Source: Apis mellifera (Eukaryota; Arthropoda; Insecta; Hymenoptera; Apidae). Taken from it: a stretch of DNA of 64,000 nucleotides. This document shows positions 12,412-26,279 of this stretch, in pieces. The notes beneath the pieces are model-generated. The model was given only the letters and a program-made list of their open reading frames with translations, was not told where the DNA came from and did not search any database. A program made the translations under genes and the position numbers. The stretch's first letter is position 1. Each line of letters starts with the position of its first letter. The DNA is taken from the NCBI RefSeq assembly GCF_003254395.2, contig NC_037648.1, forward strand, positions 9,426,009 through 9,490,008, in the 5' to 3' direction.

Positions 12412-15400
12412 TGTATAAAACAAATTTTCAAAAACTTATTTTAAATGATTTTCTTGTACTACAATTTCAAACATCACACAAATCATTACACAAATCATCA
12501 CAAGATTTATTACAATTTCAAATAAATTGAAGTACGCTCTATATTATAGTATTATATGCTACCAATTTTTTAATAAATTATGTCACTAGATAAAGTCACT
12601 AGATCATTTTAATAATTTTCAATATTAAATAGATGTTTAAAATATATATATAAATTGATTTAAATAACTAATAAATAATATTTATAATATATTATTTCAT
12701 ACATTTATATTTTTATCATTTTTATTTATAATATATCAATTTTTTTAAATACTAATGAAATACATAAAATTACATAAAATTTTTATTCAATATTTTACGT
12801 ATCTAATTGAAATTATTACTTAGAAAATAAATTTTCTATATTTTGTTTATTTTATAAATATTATTTAATTAAATATCTTAAATTTTTAAATAATCTTTTC
12901 ATAATTGAAAGTAATTTCCAAATTTTTAATAAAAGAAAACATGCAAATATATATTAAAAAAAGAAAAAAAAACATATGTTTTTAGTTATGTACAATATAA
13001 AGACGAAATTAAAAAAATTCATACTTTGGATATTTTATTAAAATATACATTTCATCCAAAATACAAAAGGAAAAGATATATATACAATAATTGTGTTTCG
13101 AAGATTTTGCGCAATAATGATAATAACAATGATTATAATAGCAATAATAATAATACAATAATTGCAGTGTAACATATTCAAATTTTTTTAAAAATTTCGC
13201 GCATTGTTAGTACAGAATTTTTTTAGATCCGTGTACACATTTATAAATAAAGGATTCCTTATTATCAAGATTTTCCTTTTTTATTTTTTGAAGAAAGCAA
13301 AATTTCTATCTTCAATCTTTGGAAATTTATTCTTTTATGAATATCGATAAATATTAGCAAAATATCCTGCTATTTGATAGAATAAAATTCTATTATTGCC
13401 GAGCACAGTATACAATGTACTTAACTTGGAATTTGAAATCCGGTCACCATATATTTTTATTATGAATTTAACATTTATACAATTCAAGAGAGCATTTATA
13501 CCCGTAATGCATGATACTATTAATAATTATTGAATTTAATTAAAATTACGTTCACATTTAAAATCTTATGTCACATGACAATTAGTTTATATGATATGTA
13601 TTAAATCATTTTAAAATTTTGTATCTTATATATTAATATTGTCTCCTACTAAATTTCATATAATTAGACTGTTGAAAGGCTTTAAAAGCATTTTTTATTA
13701 ATGAATTACATAAAAAAATAATCAAAATTTAATTGCACATTGCGATATGTAGTTAAAAGTGTGAATAATTTTTCTGATTCACATTATATTATGTAGATTC
13801 TTTTGGATTATATATGTGTAAAATATGTTTATAATTGAAAATTTTTTAAGATACTATTTATTGCATTATCGATTTATAGATCATTTATTTATAAAATATT
13901 TATACTTATTATTTTCAATATACATATACATATATATATGCTTTCTTGTTAGCAAAAGATAATGAATTAAAAAATGTTTCTAAGATGTGATAAATATTTA
14001 AAGATTTGAATAATTTAAAACTTGGCAATATGCCTTTTCTATTTTAAATGGTGACCTTTTTATTTTTTTTCAATTATAAAAGTTATTTGTTCTATAATAA
14101 TCTATGCATATATTCATAAAATTTACATATGATCATTTTTAAATTTAATAATTTCAAAATTAATAATTGTTTTTCTTAAGATTGCATGCAATATTATTTT
14201 TTATTTCAAAATATGATGGGCATAAAATGTGTTATTTTTTTTCATTGATATCAACTCCAAGGCACTATTAAGGCCTTTATTCCCATCAGATATGATAAAA
14301 ATTAAAAAAAGTTTAAAATAGAATTGTGGGAGACTCTTATTGTGCTTATCATAACTCAATTTAAAAAATATTGTAATAATAAATTTAAATCTTAAGATAA
14401 ATTTAAGTCTTCTTAGAAATTTGAATTAAGTCTTATAATATTAGCTTCATAAAATGAAAAAAATATGAATAATATTGCATGATTCGATATTTTCAAATCA
14501 ACAATATTAATCATGGATTTTAATACTGTCTTATATTTAATTATTATTTAAATGATAGTTATCATTGTTGCATTTTTATCATTTAAATAAAATAATTGGT
14601 TCGTTTATTATTATATATCATTCAATATGCAAAGAATAATATATTATATCATTGTTTTATTACCAATTTTATTGATAATTAATGAAATTAATAGTAAAAT
14701 TTTCAAAAAAGGCAAGAGCAAAGTAATCAGACCGTATTTCAAAACCGAAAACGGGTGATACTTTTGCACATTTAAATATAAAATACAACGATTTCTTTTT
14801 AAATAAAATTATTAAAACACATTTTGACATAAATGTTTAAAAAAGCACAAATAGACAAATATATTTAAAATTAATTCACTACATAAGTGTCTCCCACTAC
14901 TTCTTCTCTTTCTCGATATGTTTGATCACAGTTATGTGCAAAATAAAATACAATAATGCAATAATAATACAAAATAATGATTGGTGCTATCAGCAATTAG
15001 ATATTTTTTACAATAAAAGTAAATACTAGAGACTAAATGAATAGGTTGTTGTGATAAATAAGTGTCTTTCTCTATGCTTTACTAAAAGCTAGTAAAGTAT
15101 AGATATTATTTTGTGGTCTTCTATAACAAAAAGAGTCAATTCGAATAAAACTTTTAACTTTACATAAACTAATCGAATAAACTCTTTCCTTAAATATGTG
15201 TTCAATTTTTTTAAATTAAAGCTAATGTACACAATTCACGATTTAGCCTACGTTAGAACCGATGCGTTTTTATTGTGCAAAAACCAATTATATGGTTTAC
15301 ACATTTTACGCTCGAGTTAATTTTATATTAAACATTATACTATTTACATATTGTTAACGCATTCGGTACTATTAGTTTCTAAACAAGCAACAATAATTTT

Positions 15401-16757
15401 CGCACAATTCAAATTGTGCTGCAACAATAAAATTTGCTGATTACATTACAAAGTTCCTCGAAGCAAGTGTTCATATACCAATGATAATAATTTTTAATAC
15501 TGAGACTATTCATATCATTCTTCTTCACAACCGATAAAAATTATATTTTTTTCGTTAATTTCAATTCTAATTAAATTAATTTAATATTTTGTTTAATAAT
15601 CTTGAATCAATGTGATTGACATTTAATCAAAATTAATTATGTAAAAATCAGCATGAACTTAAATATTAAAAATATTTATCAAATTTATTCATAGAATCTC
15701 AAACACTTGCATATTTATAGTATATACGAAATTTATATTTTTTTCTTAGTTGCAATGATATTAATTTGAAATGATATATTATAAAATACTAAATTCCCAG
15801 CACACACTACTCTTTTAATCAATATTTGACTATAATAACATGAATTTGAGTATATACTTTTAATTCATTACTAAATTCTATTATTTTAAAAATTGTTAAT
15901 ATAGAATTAATTGACTGTGCATATTGTAATTACATTTGATTAAACAGAAATTGAAAACTTTCGAAAATGAAATACAGTGTTCCACTGACTTAAAATTCAT
16001 TGCAGATAATATTATAGATTTTTATTATGAGATTTTTAAATAATTGTTTTATTTTTTGCTTTCTTTATTATTTTTTCTTTTTAATATTTTTATTTAATAT
16101 AAAATATTAACATGAATATATTTTGATTGAACAATGTTTTTCATTATATGAAAGAATTCATTTTCCATACATATTTGTGCATGCATGATTTTTATATTTT
16201 TTATCGAAAATAATAAAGTTAATTCTTTGATGATGATCTTAAATAATAAGTAAATTATTGATTGTAAAGTTAAGATGGAAAATGCGATTAATATAAATAA
16301 AATAAAAGTTTAGGCCAATCAATATTTACCTCAATGAAATTATAATTTTTGCACATCTCTATCAGTCATTGAATAATAAATAGTTAAAGACCAATATAAT
16401 CAAAACTTCTGAGGAACCATTCATTAAAATCTTCATGGACGAAGTGTGTAAATCACAAGAGTGTTCACATAATGTACCAATCGACAATCACTTAGAAGTC
16501 ATTATAACCATCAAGGCCATTTTATCATTTGTACAAAACATTGTCAGATTATTTCTGACATTTTACGTATTAACATTTTCATTCTATAATACTAACTCTT
16601 TGCATATCCTCATACATAACATCTCTTGGTACTTCAAAAGTTTATTTTTAATTTAACGACAGTAGAATTTGTCGACAAATATTTCCTATTATAAAAATAT
16701 GCAATTTTAATAATTATATAAAAAAATATATTAATGAATTAATATCATCATTTTTAC
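12412..16757. other. THOC1 promoter side and probable long Smurf 3' UTR
   Basis: No coding signal on either strand. The first few hundred bases above 12411 must hold the THOC1 promoter; no TATA-box assignment is possible in such AT-rich DNA. The part just below the Smurf stop (16758) is its 3' UTR, whose length I cannot fix because TTTATT (AATAAA on the minus strand) is frequent. A small perfect-loop hairpin at 15071-15103 is listed separately. Confidence 0.45.
15071..15103. repeat. Short inverted repeat (hairpin) in Smurf downstream region
   Basis: Two 14-nt arms, TCTATGCTTTACTA and TAGTAAAGTATAGA, pair at 13 of 14 positions plus one G-U or mismatch, around a 5-nt loop AAAGC. It may be a cis element in the Smurf 3' UTR. 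Function unknown. Confidence 0.5.
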
Positions 16758-19700
16758 CTATTCAACAGCGAAACCACAAGTTTCTTCAACTGCTTGTGTA
16801 AGTTTATCAAGCATTTTTTGATAACTTGGATAACTTTCTGGAATATCTATTCTATTGAAACAGGTATGCGCTTTTGGTAAGTTTTCACTTGGCGCATCAA
16901 CAGCATGAATTGTAAATAATCGTGGACCAGCGGCTCCTGTAGATCCTATAAAAATATGTATTATTATAAAAAAAATCAAATAACCATTGATTCGTTTATT
17001 TACCTTGTAAAGCTTTGAAACCTTGCAAAGGAACTCGAGAACTTCCAGTAACAAATTGGAGTAATCGAGCTCGCATTTCTTCTCCATAAGATTCCACTAT
17101 TTGCCAAAACCATTTTACTACTGGTGTATCAGGTGTACAATGTTTCAATCGTGTATGCATCTTCCAATCATTAATATCGATAGTTCCTAAACCACCAATG
17201 ACCAATTCTAATTCTCTTTCATCAAAAGGTCTTAATAGTTGAGGTGGAATTAATTCATGGAATCCTTTTTGTAATGCCAGGAATTGTTGTTCAATTCCTC
17301 GCATAAAACGATAGTTTACATATAAACGAACATATTCTTTTTTATTTTCCTCAGTTACAGGAATGTCTTTACCACCTGGCTTAAGTTCATGATTTTTCAA
17401 CACTCCAAAACTACTATGTTCTACTGAAAACGTAGCATCTAATACTCCATCTATACTATTTTCTCTAATTAATAAAATAATATTTTAACAATTTTTAATA
17501 AAAATTATATACAATTATTGTTTTTTTTTTTTTTTTTTTTTTTTACTTACAACATCCATGTAAGACTTCTATGTAATTCTGGATCAACTCCTTCTATATC
17601 AGTAAGAGTAATTGCTTTATTAAGCAACATTTTATAAAATGGAGTTGTAAAACCTCCGTCTATATGATGACCATGAAAAACAGCAATTCCTATAATTCTG
17701 CCAGCAAAATGGAAATATGATAAATGTTCTGGATTTATTCCTGAATCTGGATTAATTTGAAGTGTATAATTATCATCTCTTGAATATTGGAAAAGTCCAT
17801 ATTGTGGATTTAACATTTCGTGTGATAATAAATATAGCCATTCTCTAGCTACTCCACCATAATCGAGACCTTCTTCACCTCGAAATTTTACCATAAGTCT
17901 TTTTCGCATGTCTTTTGGTCGCATTTTCATTATTAATCTATATGACTCCTATATTTAAAAAAAACGTATATATTACTAAATTATTATAAATTTTGCAAAT
18001 ATCAAATATAATTAAACACTCACTTCAAATATTTCATTTCTTGATACCTCAAGTCTACAATGTCCACTTTGAGGTTGAAGAGCATTTAATTCTGCTCTCA
18101 AACATTTTAATTTTGCCACTAGATCTCGTTTATATTTCGGCAAAAGTTCATTATCCATTAGTTCCTTTGGTAATTCTGATACAGTTTGAGCATTTTGAGC
18201 CGTATTTTCCACTAAAATAAATATATTAAATATGTTAGATTTATAAAACCAAGAAATTAATATTAAGAAAATTCTTACATGTTGGAGAGTTATTATTACT
18301 TCCATTCTCTGTTCTCGATCTTTGCTGAACAATATTGCATTGAATACTTGGAGATGCAGGTGTCTCTATTTCTGTAGATTCATTTATAGTTGCCGAATTA
18401 TTTGAATTACTCGTTGTTTGATTAGTACTATTTTGTCGTCTACTATAATAAAAACATAATTTTATAAATTAAATAATTGTGAATTAAAATGTTTTCATTT
18501 TTTTAACTTACTTTAATAAATTGCTTATGATTTGACTGGATAATCTTGGATCAGTAAATTGTGTAGTTCTATTATTATGATCTACAAAATAAACACGACC
18601 ACTTTGGGTCTGTCGCATTTCCCATCCGCTCGGTAATGGCCCAAGTTCATTTGCTAATTCATTTGCTGGTAAATCACGAGGTATTCTAGGATCGTGCCAC
18701 GTAGATGATCCCGTTGGCACATGATAAAAATACACTTGACCTTGTTGTGTTTTTCTCATTTCTACAATATCCATTTGACAATTTTTTATTCGATTTATAT
18801 ATTTATGTATTTACATATACAACATTTTTTAATTTTAATACTCACCATAACCTCTTGGTAAATCTGGTGGTTGTGGAGGATCATATCTCCTTTCATTATT
18901 AATCATTACACTATTTCTATTTCTATTACTTCGATTAGGCCTTCGTGGTTGAGCATTGTTAATACTACGATCTGATCTAACATTTCCATTTTGATTACCA
19001 TTTTGTTCATCACTTGCTCTAATTGGTCTTCGTTCTCTTGATGAAGCAGGTGTTACATTTCTTGTATTATGTTGATTTTGTTGTGTATTTCTATTTTGCT
19101 GTTGAGTAGGTGTATTTCTTGGAGTATTTGGAGTAGAACTATCTCTACTAGGTGTTCTACTAGGTGTTCCATCTCCATTCCATTCAGGTGTGCATCTGGT
19201 AGGACTTTCAGTTCTTAAATTAGGAGGACTTCCACTGCCACTGGGAGAAGTAGGTTCAGAAGAAGGTAATGGTGGTGGTTCAGGTGTAGTTGGTATTATA
19301 CCATTAGTAGGTCTATTATAATAAATTAAAATGTACATTATAAATAAATTTAGTCATATAAAAAGAACAATTTTTGAAAAAACAAAACAAAACTTACCGT
19401 GCATTTGGACGAATCCATTGTGTAGTTCTGGTATAATGGTTAACATAATAAAGTCGACCACTTCGAGTTCTTCTTTCTTCCCATCCATCTGGTAAATCAG
19501 TTGGACAGCTCAGATCTCCAAGAACATCAACAACTGCATTATGACCCACTGTATTACTCACAGCACCATTATGACCATCTCGTGATAAAAGAGATACTAC
19601 AACTTCTCCTTTAACTACATCTGTGTCATCTGAATGTGCTTTGCAAAGATCTAATCGTTGATCTATAAAATAATTAAATTTAAAAATTAAATATATTATA

Positions 19701-21168
19701 TAATATATTAAATTATACTAATAATAGCATAGCATTCAAATAAATAAATAAAATAATAATTACATCCTGTATCCTTGAGTCTTTGAATTGTATTGGATAA
19801 TATTCGTACACATCCTAAAAATCCTCCACCTTTTTTTTTATGAATTTTTTTATGATTCCAAACTGATATAGTAATACCATCATCTTTTCCAATGTATCTG
19901 TAGAATATTAAGAATTCATGTAATTTTATATATAAAAAATTATATTTATATTATAATTAAAAAGATTAATAATTACAGATCATAATGTTGATTCCACATG
20001 GGATCTAGAGTTGCCTTGCATGTATGTGTACTATGACACTGACCTGAACCATCAACAGTTATTTTAGCAAAAGGATCCGGTAGGCCTGAAATAAAATTTT
20101 TACTTTATCAATATATTTTTTTACAACATATTTTTTTTTCAATATAAAAAATACTCACGAAATAGATCTTTTCTGGCAAGATTACGGGCACATAAAACTG
20201 TAAATATACATAATCAATATTTAAGTTTATTTTGACTAATATATTTTTATGATATAAATAATAATCAAACACACACATATCCTTAATAAGAGGAAAATAA
20301 CATAATAATAATTTATGGAATAATTTATAGAATAACAATTTTATAGAAAATAAACATATGTAAATATTAATTTTAATATCTTCTTGGTATCTATTAATTT
20401 TATTATTTGATACTTTTTGATGAATATTAGATAATAATATATAATTTAATCAAATTAATACAGAATTATACAAGAAAAATTTTTTATTATAAATCCTTCA
20501 TTATAAATAATACAATGATACTAATCACAAATTAACATATTTAAAATCAATTTTGAAATGAAAAATATTAATCATATATTCGTTTAAAAAATATTAAAGC
20601 TTTTCATCAGCTTTACTACATGTCTGACATTTATTAATTAGGCCTATTCACATTCGATTATGAGCTCGGTAATATACTCCATTGAATCAATTAATAAGAA
20701 GCATTTTTTAAATAAAAAATGTTAGTAATATATCATGTTTTCTGGTTGTTGTTAATTATTGAGGGAGAATCAATGCGGGTATGACAAGTTCACCAAAATT
20801 AACATCTTGTCTATGGTCTCCCGGAGTGCTCACGGTGGGGTCTTGACCTCTGATAGGGAGTTGCCATAACCAAAGGACGAAAACCCTAGTCAAATCTTTT
20901 TGCGTATTTTTCTTCTCATACTAATTGAATAATATACAATATTCATAACAATTTTGACATTATTCAAAAACAGCCCCCTGTAAGGATTATAACAGAACTA
21001 CATAAGGGACACATAACAAATCAAGATGAGAAAGATCACAACGCGTGTTGGCTGTCGGCCGACTTTCACACTCCTCTCTCGTTAGATTCATCATCTTTTC
21101 TTAATAAACTCACTCGTCAAACGAATCTTCATGGCCCCGTTCCTCTTGCTACCGCCCGGATTCGACAT
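16758..21168 (-). CDS. Smurf: SMURF-type C2-WW-HECT E3 ubiquitin ligase, complete
   Basis: HECT E3 ligase that ubiquitinates SMADs and receptors to limit BMP/TGF-beta signalling (family knowledge). Minus-strand exons: 21168-21114, 20197-20159, 20085-19977, 19897-19764, 19662-19398, 19312-18846, 18761-18512, 18442-18279, 18211-18024, 17948-17551, 17464-17004, 16936-16758. They total 2709 nt, or 902 residues, with all phases consistent. The start MSNPGGSKRNGAMKIRLT matches the SMURF N-terminus. The C2 domain follows (NLARKDLFRLPDPFAKI, HYDLYIGKDDG, GFLGCVRIL). WW1 is DLPDGWEERR...TTQWIRP, WW2 GQVYFYHVPTGSSTWHDP, WW3 GPLPSGWEMR...TTQFTDP. The HECT domain has the catalytic cysteine in LPKAHTCFNRID and ends ETCGFAVE. 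A Ser/Thr/Pro/Asn-rich linker (exon 19312-18846) separates WW1 from WW2. A T24 tract abuts the donor at 17551. Confidence 0.96.
17521..17544. repeat. T24 homopolymer next to a Smurf splice donor
   Basis: Twenty-four T on the plus strand, that is A24 in the Smurf transcript, begin four intron bases after the gt of the donor (gtaagt) following exon 17948-17551. Likely a length-polymorphic mononucleotide tract. Confidence 0.9.
20760..20900. ncRNA. Candidate structured RNA element in Smurf intron 1
   Basis: A GC-rich island in otherwise AT-rich intron 1. Its core can fold on itself along one axis: TATGG (20812-20816) with CCATA (20864-20868), CTCCC (20818-20822) with GGGAG (20856-20860), and GGGGTC (20837-20842) with GACCTC (20845-20850, one G-U). 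A T5 run follows at about 20897. I recognise no known RNA family, and a decayed repeat copy is an equal possibility. Confidence 0.3.
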
Positions 21169-21345
21169 TTTCCACGCACATTTAACGCTTTCTACCGAAC
21201 ATCGGCACTCTAATTAGTAAATAAAACTGCTGCTCGAAGCGGCGGTGCAATCTGCACACACGCAACTATGCACAATCGATTTGCAGTTGTTCGATCTTAC
21301 CGACAATATCGACTCAAACTTTTATCGATTCAAGCGTCTCGAAAT
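21169..21345 (-). promoter_or_regulatory. Smurf promoter / 5' UTR region (inferred)
   Basis: The stretch directly upstream of the Smurf ATG is clearly richer in GC and CpG than flanking DNA and contains two ATCGAT cores (21275-21280 and 21324-21329), resembling insect DRE-type promoter motifs. Composition falls to nearly pure AT beyond about 21360. The transcription start itself cannot be placed. Confidence 0.45.
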
Positions 21346-21359
21346 ATATCGAAAGCAAA

Positions 21360-23036
21360 TTGCGATCTATTAGACTATTAGGATTAAAATAAAAAAAAAT
21401 TAAATAATAAAAATTATATAATTATATAATAATATTATATAATAATATTTATATAGAATTAATTCATAAATATATTTTTCTATATTATATGAAACTATGA
21501 AATTATTAACGCAATATAATAAATGTCTTCTAATAAGATTACTTCCTATACAATATAATTTCATAATTTTTTAAAAAATAAATTTTCATTTAAGTACATT
21601 ATAACTTTTAAAATTTTAATTTTTTTTAAAATTCGTTTAATATTAAAAAATATTTATATAATGATAATATTTATCTAATATTGAACAAAAAAATATTTTT
21701 TTCTTAACAAAATCTCATATAATGTAAAACATATTTAAAAAAGAATTAAATACAATAATTTATTTTATCAAATTATATATTTTAATTTTACACGTTACAT
21801 TATATTTATTTGTTTATATTTTATTAAAAAGTTATATTTTTGATATTTTTAGAAATTAATGATTAAAAATCAATGATTAAATCGAATATCAGTAAGAATA
21901 TTATAATGTTTATAAAAGATTGATTATTAATATAAAATGATAAAAAAAAAGAAAATATAATTTAGTTCATGATCATAGCTTAATTTATATACAACAATCA
22001 CGATTACAATACTTTCACTGACCTTATATTATATTAGAAAGGAAGTATTGCTTGCTCTAAAATAATATTAAAAATTTTTCTAAATTTTAATATTAAAAGT
22101 TCTAAATTTTAAAATTAAATTTTTAATATTTTTAATTTGAAATTAAAAAATATACAAATAAATATTATTTACATTTTCTTATTTAATATTAATTGATGTA
22201 GTCTTATGATAATAAATATTAAAAAAATTAAAAAAAAATTTTTTTCTGAAGAAATATAAATCGAGAAATTATTGTAAATGAAAATTTTATGAATACAATA
22301 TAAAAATGAAGTGAAGATTTTTATATTATTATTCTTATAATAATAAATTAAAATTATTACAAAATATGAAGAAAATTTAATCAAATAATTACAATTGAAA
22401 ATTAAAGATAAGCATTAATTAATATTAACATTACCTAAATAAACTGAAAATAATATATTAAAAATATAATATAATTAATGATACATTAAAAAATTAAATC
22501 ATTTCTTCAAACTCTATAATGACATATTTATAATATATTTAATAATAATATAAATAATATAAATATAAATTTAAAATTTTTGGTTTTAAGCTTTCAAATA
22601 TATTACTATATTTATTATTTCTTATCCGATTTTAATATAAAAAATTATTTAATTATCATAATGTGAAAAGAATTTTTCTAAAAACAAAGTTTTGTTTTAA
22701 TTAATAAACACAAAAAGTTATATGAATTTTTTCTTGCATATTATATATTCTTTTCTTTTATATTATACTCCATTTTGTTAATAATAATGTTTATAAAATT
22801 CATTTTATTTTTTCTCGAAATTTTCCAGATTTTATTAAAAATAAATTTTAATTCTTTTTTATCTTTCTAATCTTTAACAATATTTTAATAATTTTATTAA
22901 AACAAAATTATTATTAATTTTTTATCATCATACCTTTAAAAAAAACGAATCTTTAAAAAACGAATTTATAATTATATCTCTTATGTCTCTAATATTAATT
23001 AATATTTGTATAATTAATAATAAAATATTTTGTATT
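21360..23036. other. AT-rich gap between Smurf promoter and the four-helix gene
   Basis: Extremely AT-rich, with no coding signal on either strand. The part just below 23037 is presumably the 3' UTR of the minus-strand four-helix membrane gene. Nothing else was seen. Confidence 0.45.
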
Positions 23037-26000
23037 TTAATCTCCTCGGAATGCGAACACTGCATCTATCAAAAACAAAACTCCTTGAACTATACTAATC
23101 AATCCTTTGGCGATACCAGTATTACGAAAATTCCCTCGGTAAACTGCATTTATGAAGTGATCAAGGATAAGAGCACCAGCGATGATGAATAAGATGCAAC
23201 CGACTATGGAGAAAAACAAATCCTGCAAATCAAAAATTTCGTATATTATTATTATATAAATATATATAACTAACTTTTTGATTTTTTCTTGTAAATAAAA
23301 ATTTATAAAAAAAGATTAGAAGAACATAATAATTTAAATAGATTTTTTTAATTTATGATTCACATGAGGAAAAAACTATTAATATTCCTAAATTGATAAT
23401 GATAAATTATTTCATATTATATAAAATCAAAAATCTACGTTATGAAATGATAAATTCATTAAAATACAAAAATTATTTTTAAAAAGAAAAATATTTTTGA
23501 AATTTTATAATACTATTTATTAGAAACAAAATTATAATATTTTAAATATAATATATTATCAAAAAAGAATTCCAGAAAATTCCTTTATTTTTTATATCTC
23601 AATAATAATGAATAGTCATTATAAATTATCAAGAAAAAAATAATAACTATCAACTTAAATAAATATTTCGAAAACTATTATAAAAGTATAGAAATTTTTG
23701 TAGTATAATAGATAAAATAACTTAGTAGATAAATAATTTTGATATTGATACTGAATATTGATAATGAATTTGATAATGAATTTAATTTATTTAATTTATA
23801 TCAAGAAAAAAAATGGTATCAAGAAAAATGTTTACTAAATTACTTTATATTTCATTTCTATATATATCAAAATTTACATAATAATATAGTTATAACTATA
23901 GAAAATATTTTATTAGTTATTTATTAGTTAAATATTTTATTAGTTATTTATAGTTTTTATTTTATAAGTTATTACAAATAATTATTATCATTTCGCTTAT
24001 TCATTGTAATACTATTATTGCAATATTAATTGATATGAAAATATTATAAAATATTTAGGTATAAAAATATATTTTTATTATTTACATTCTAATAGTTAAA
24101 AAAAATATATAAAAAAATAGTTTTAAAAATATAATTTAAAAAAAATCATTAAAAAATAGAAAAATGTATATAAATAATATTTTTTATAAAAAAATTCATA
24201 TGAAATTATTTAAATATAATTCTGATTTACCAAGCGATGATCGATAGTAGCTCCTAGGATAATTCCAAGACACATTCCCACAAGAATAATTAAATACCCA
24301 CCAAAGGTACCCATTGTAAGGAAGGCACTCATTAAACTACTATCACTAAAGGAATGATAATGTAATCCTATAAGAACGCATACTATTATCTGAAAATAAT
24401 AAAAAAAAAGAAAAATATAATGGTAAATAAATAAAGTAATAAATATGATTAAAATTTATTTAAAAGTATATATTAGTTGCAATAATTATATCTTTTTATT
24501 TCAATATCTTTAAATTATTGCATAAATCCATAGAATATATTAATTCAAATATTAGTAATACTATGTTATAATTTAACAAACTATATTGAATTTTCAGTAC
24601 TTTACATTGTCATGAAAAATTGTTATTTATTCATTTTTTGAATTTGAATTAATTGTAAAAATTCCATTATTCGATAGTATACATCTCCTAATATAATAAT
24701 TTCTAATGCAATAATGCTATTAACGTAAAAATTTTGAATTTTTTTATATACAATGTTATTTAATATAATCAATATTATAAAACAAAGCCAAACTATAAAA
24801 AGTTATAAGTTATATATTACATATAGATGATATATAGATGATTTATATATAATTAAAATGATTAGATTATCAAAATAAGTGCATAGATTCCATTAATATC
24901 ATAATTAGAATTCAATAATCGTACTCTAAGAAGATTTTATTCCAGGAATATAAATTTTAAACAGAAATTTACATGTATGATTGAATGTATAAAAATAGAC
25001 GAAGCAAATAATGTAATGTATATATAATGTATATATAAGTATATACATCGATTCTATCAATACCATCATAAATAACCTATTAAAATTCAACTATCGTGCT
25101 TTGAATAAAAAATCAATTCTATTGCAAGAGTACAAATTTTGAACAGAGATCCAATTATTGATGATAAACGCTTCTTCATAGAAAGTATTTCTCTCGTCAT
25201 TCTTAATGTTACATTCATAACACGTTCTGAGCTCTGTTCATCATTATGTATATTGCAGTAACATTACGTCATATATTCAATTTGTTCAAACCTAATTCGA
25301 AACAAATTCTTGAAATATTTTATTCCTTTTTCTTTTTAATAACAATGATTCAATGTTTTAATAAGAATTTTTAATTTTTTATTATTTATTGACATCTTTC
25401 GATTATCTTGTGTAATAGAATAAAGTCATTGGAAAATATTTATTAATTTTTAATTTAATTATACTTTTAATTGTTTTCGCTATTTGAATTGTTTTACTGG
25501 ATCAATAAAGACGAATGAATGTATTGTTCGTGAAAAAAGATAAAACATTTACTATTGAAATTCTATAGCGATGTTTATAATGATAAAGTGTTCTAACGTT
25601 TCTTTTTATGTATAAGAGTATACAAGAGTAAGGATTCTTTATCATAATTTTTTATTTTAATGTAATAAATTAATTTTTGTAACACATTAATTTTTTAATA
25701 AATTATTTATAATTTCTAACTCATAATATATAATTACAAAAATTTTCAAACAATAAATAATATTAATAATAAAATTAATCTTAGTAAATTTACCAATTAA
25801 AATTCAGTTTAAAATAATCAAAAATGTAATATATTATATAAGAAAAAGAAAATAAAATAATTAAAATTTTGAATTAAAGAATAAATAAAAAAGTTTAATC
25901 AAAATCATAAAAGTTTGTACGATATATCATAGCTAAAAAATCGTAATAAAAACTTGAACAATAATTTATTTCCGAAATGTGATTTGCGAAGTGTGATCAT

Positions 26001-26279
26001 AACAAAAAGAAATGCACAATAATCATTACCTATTATATCATTTTCTATTCTGGTAGAACAAAGAAAATCCACGAGATTTTAAAATCTATCGTTGATTTAT
26101 GATTTCCTTTGAATAATATGAATATTAGATAAAAAATTAGATAGAATATTAGATAGAATATTAGTAAATTTACAATTTTAATTTTGATATTTAAACAATA
26201 AAATTTTTATTTAATTTGAAATTATTTCCCTACTTACCAATTCCACCACTTTGAAGATAGTAGCCTTGTTCATCCCCAT
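23037..26279 (-). CDS. Small four-transmembrane protein, MARVEL-like layout, function unknown
   Basis: Three minus-strand exons, 26279-26238, 24389-24231 and 23222-23037, all phase 0, give 128 residues. Four hydrophobic helices are visible: about 10-24 (VVELIIVCVLIGLHY), 36-60 (FLTMGTFGGYLIILVGMCLG), 69-90 (FFSIVGCILFIIAGALILDH) and 107-125 (ISIVQGVLFLIDAVFAF). The short polar N-terminus MGMNKATIFK and the loop SFSDSSLMSAF before helix 2 are typical of small MARVEL-type or snakeskin-like insect tetraspan proteins, some of which act at septate junctions. That resemblance is of layout only and I cannot assign an orthologue. The ATG follows directly on an acceptor (attaag|ATG), so a non-coding first exon is expected upstream. 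Confidence 0.82.
24885..25160. repeat. Diverged direct duplication in intron of the four-helix gene
   Basis: Two segments, about 24885-24985 and 25045-25160, share a recognisable order of words: GATTC.AT.AAT..CAT, AATTCAA..ATCGT, TTCTATTG/TTATTCCAGGA, ACAAATTTTGAACAG/ATAAATTTTAAACAG. They look like an old tandem duplication of about 110-160 bp that has drifted. No coding content. Confidence 0.4.

Noticed and set aside
20861..20880. Minus-strand CCTTTGGTTATGG resembles the miR-9 seed region
   Set aside because: The match ends after about 10 bases and the local fold places it outside a microRNA-like arm; kept only as part of the structured-island finding.
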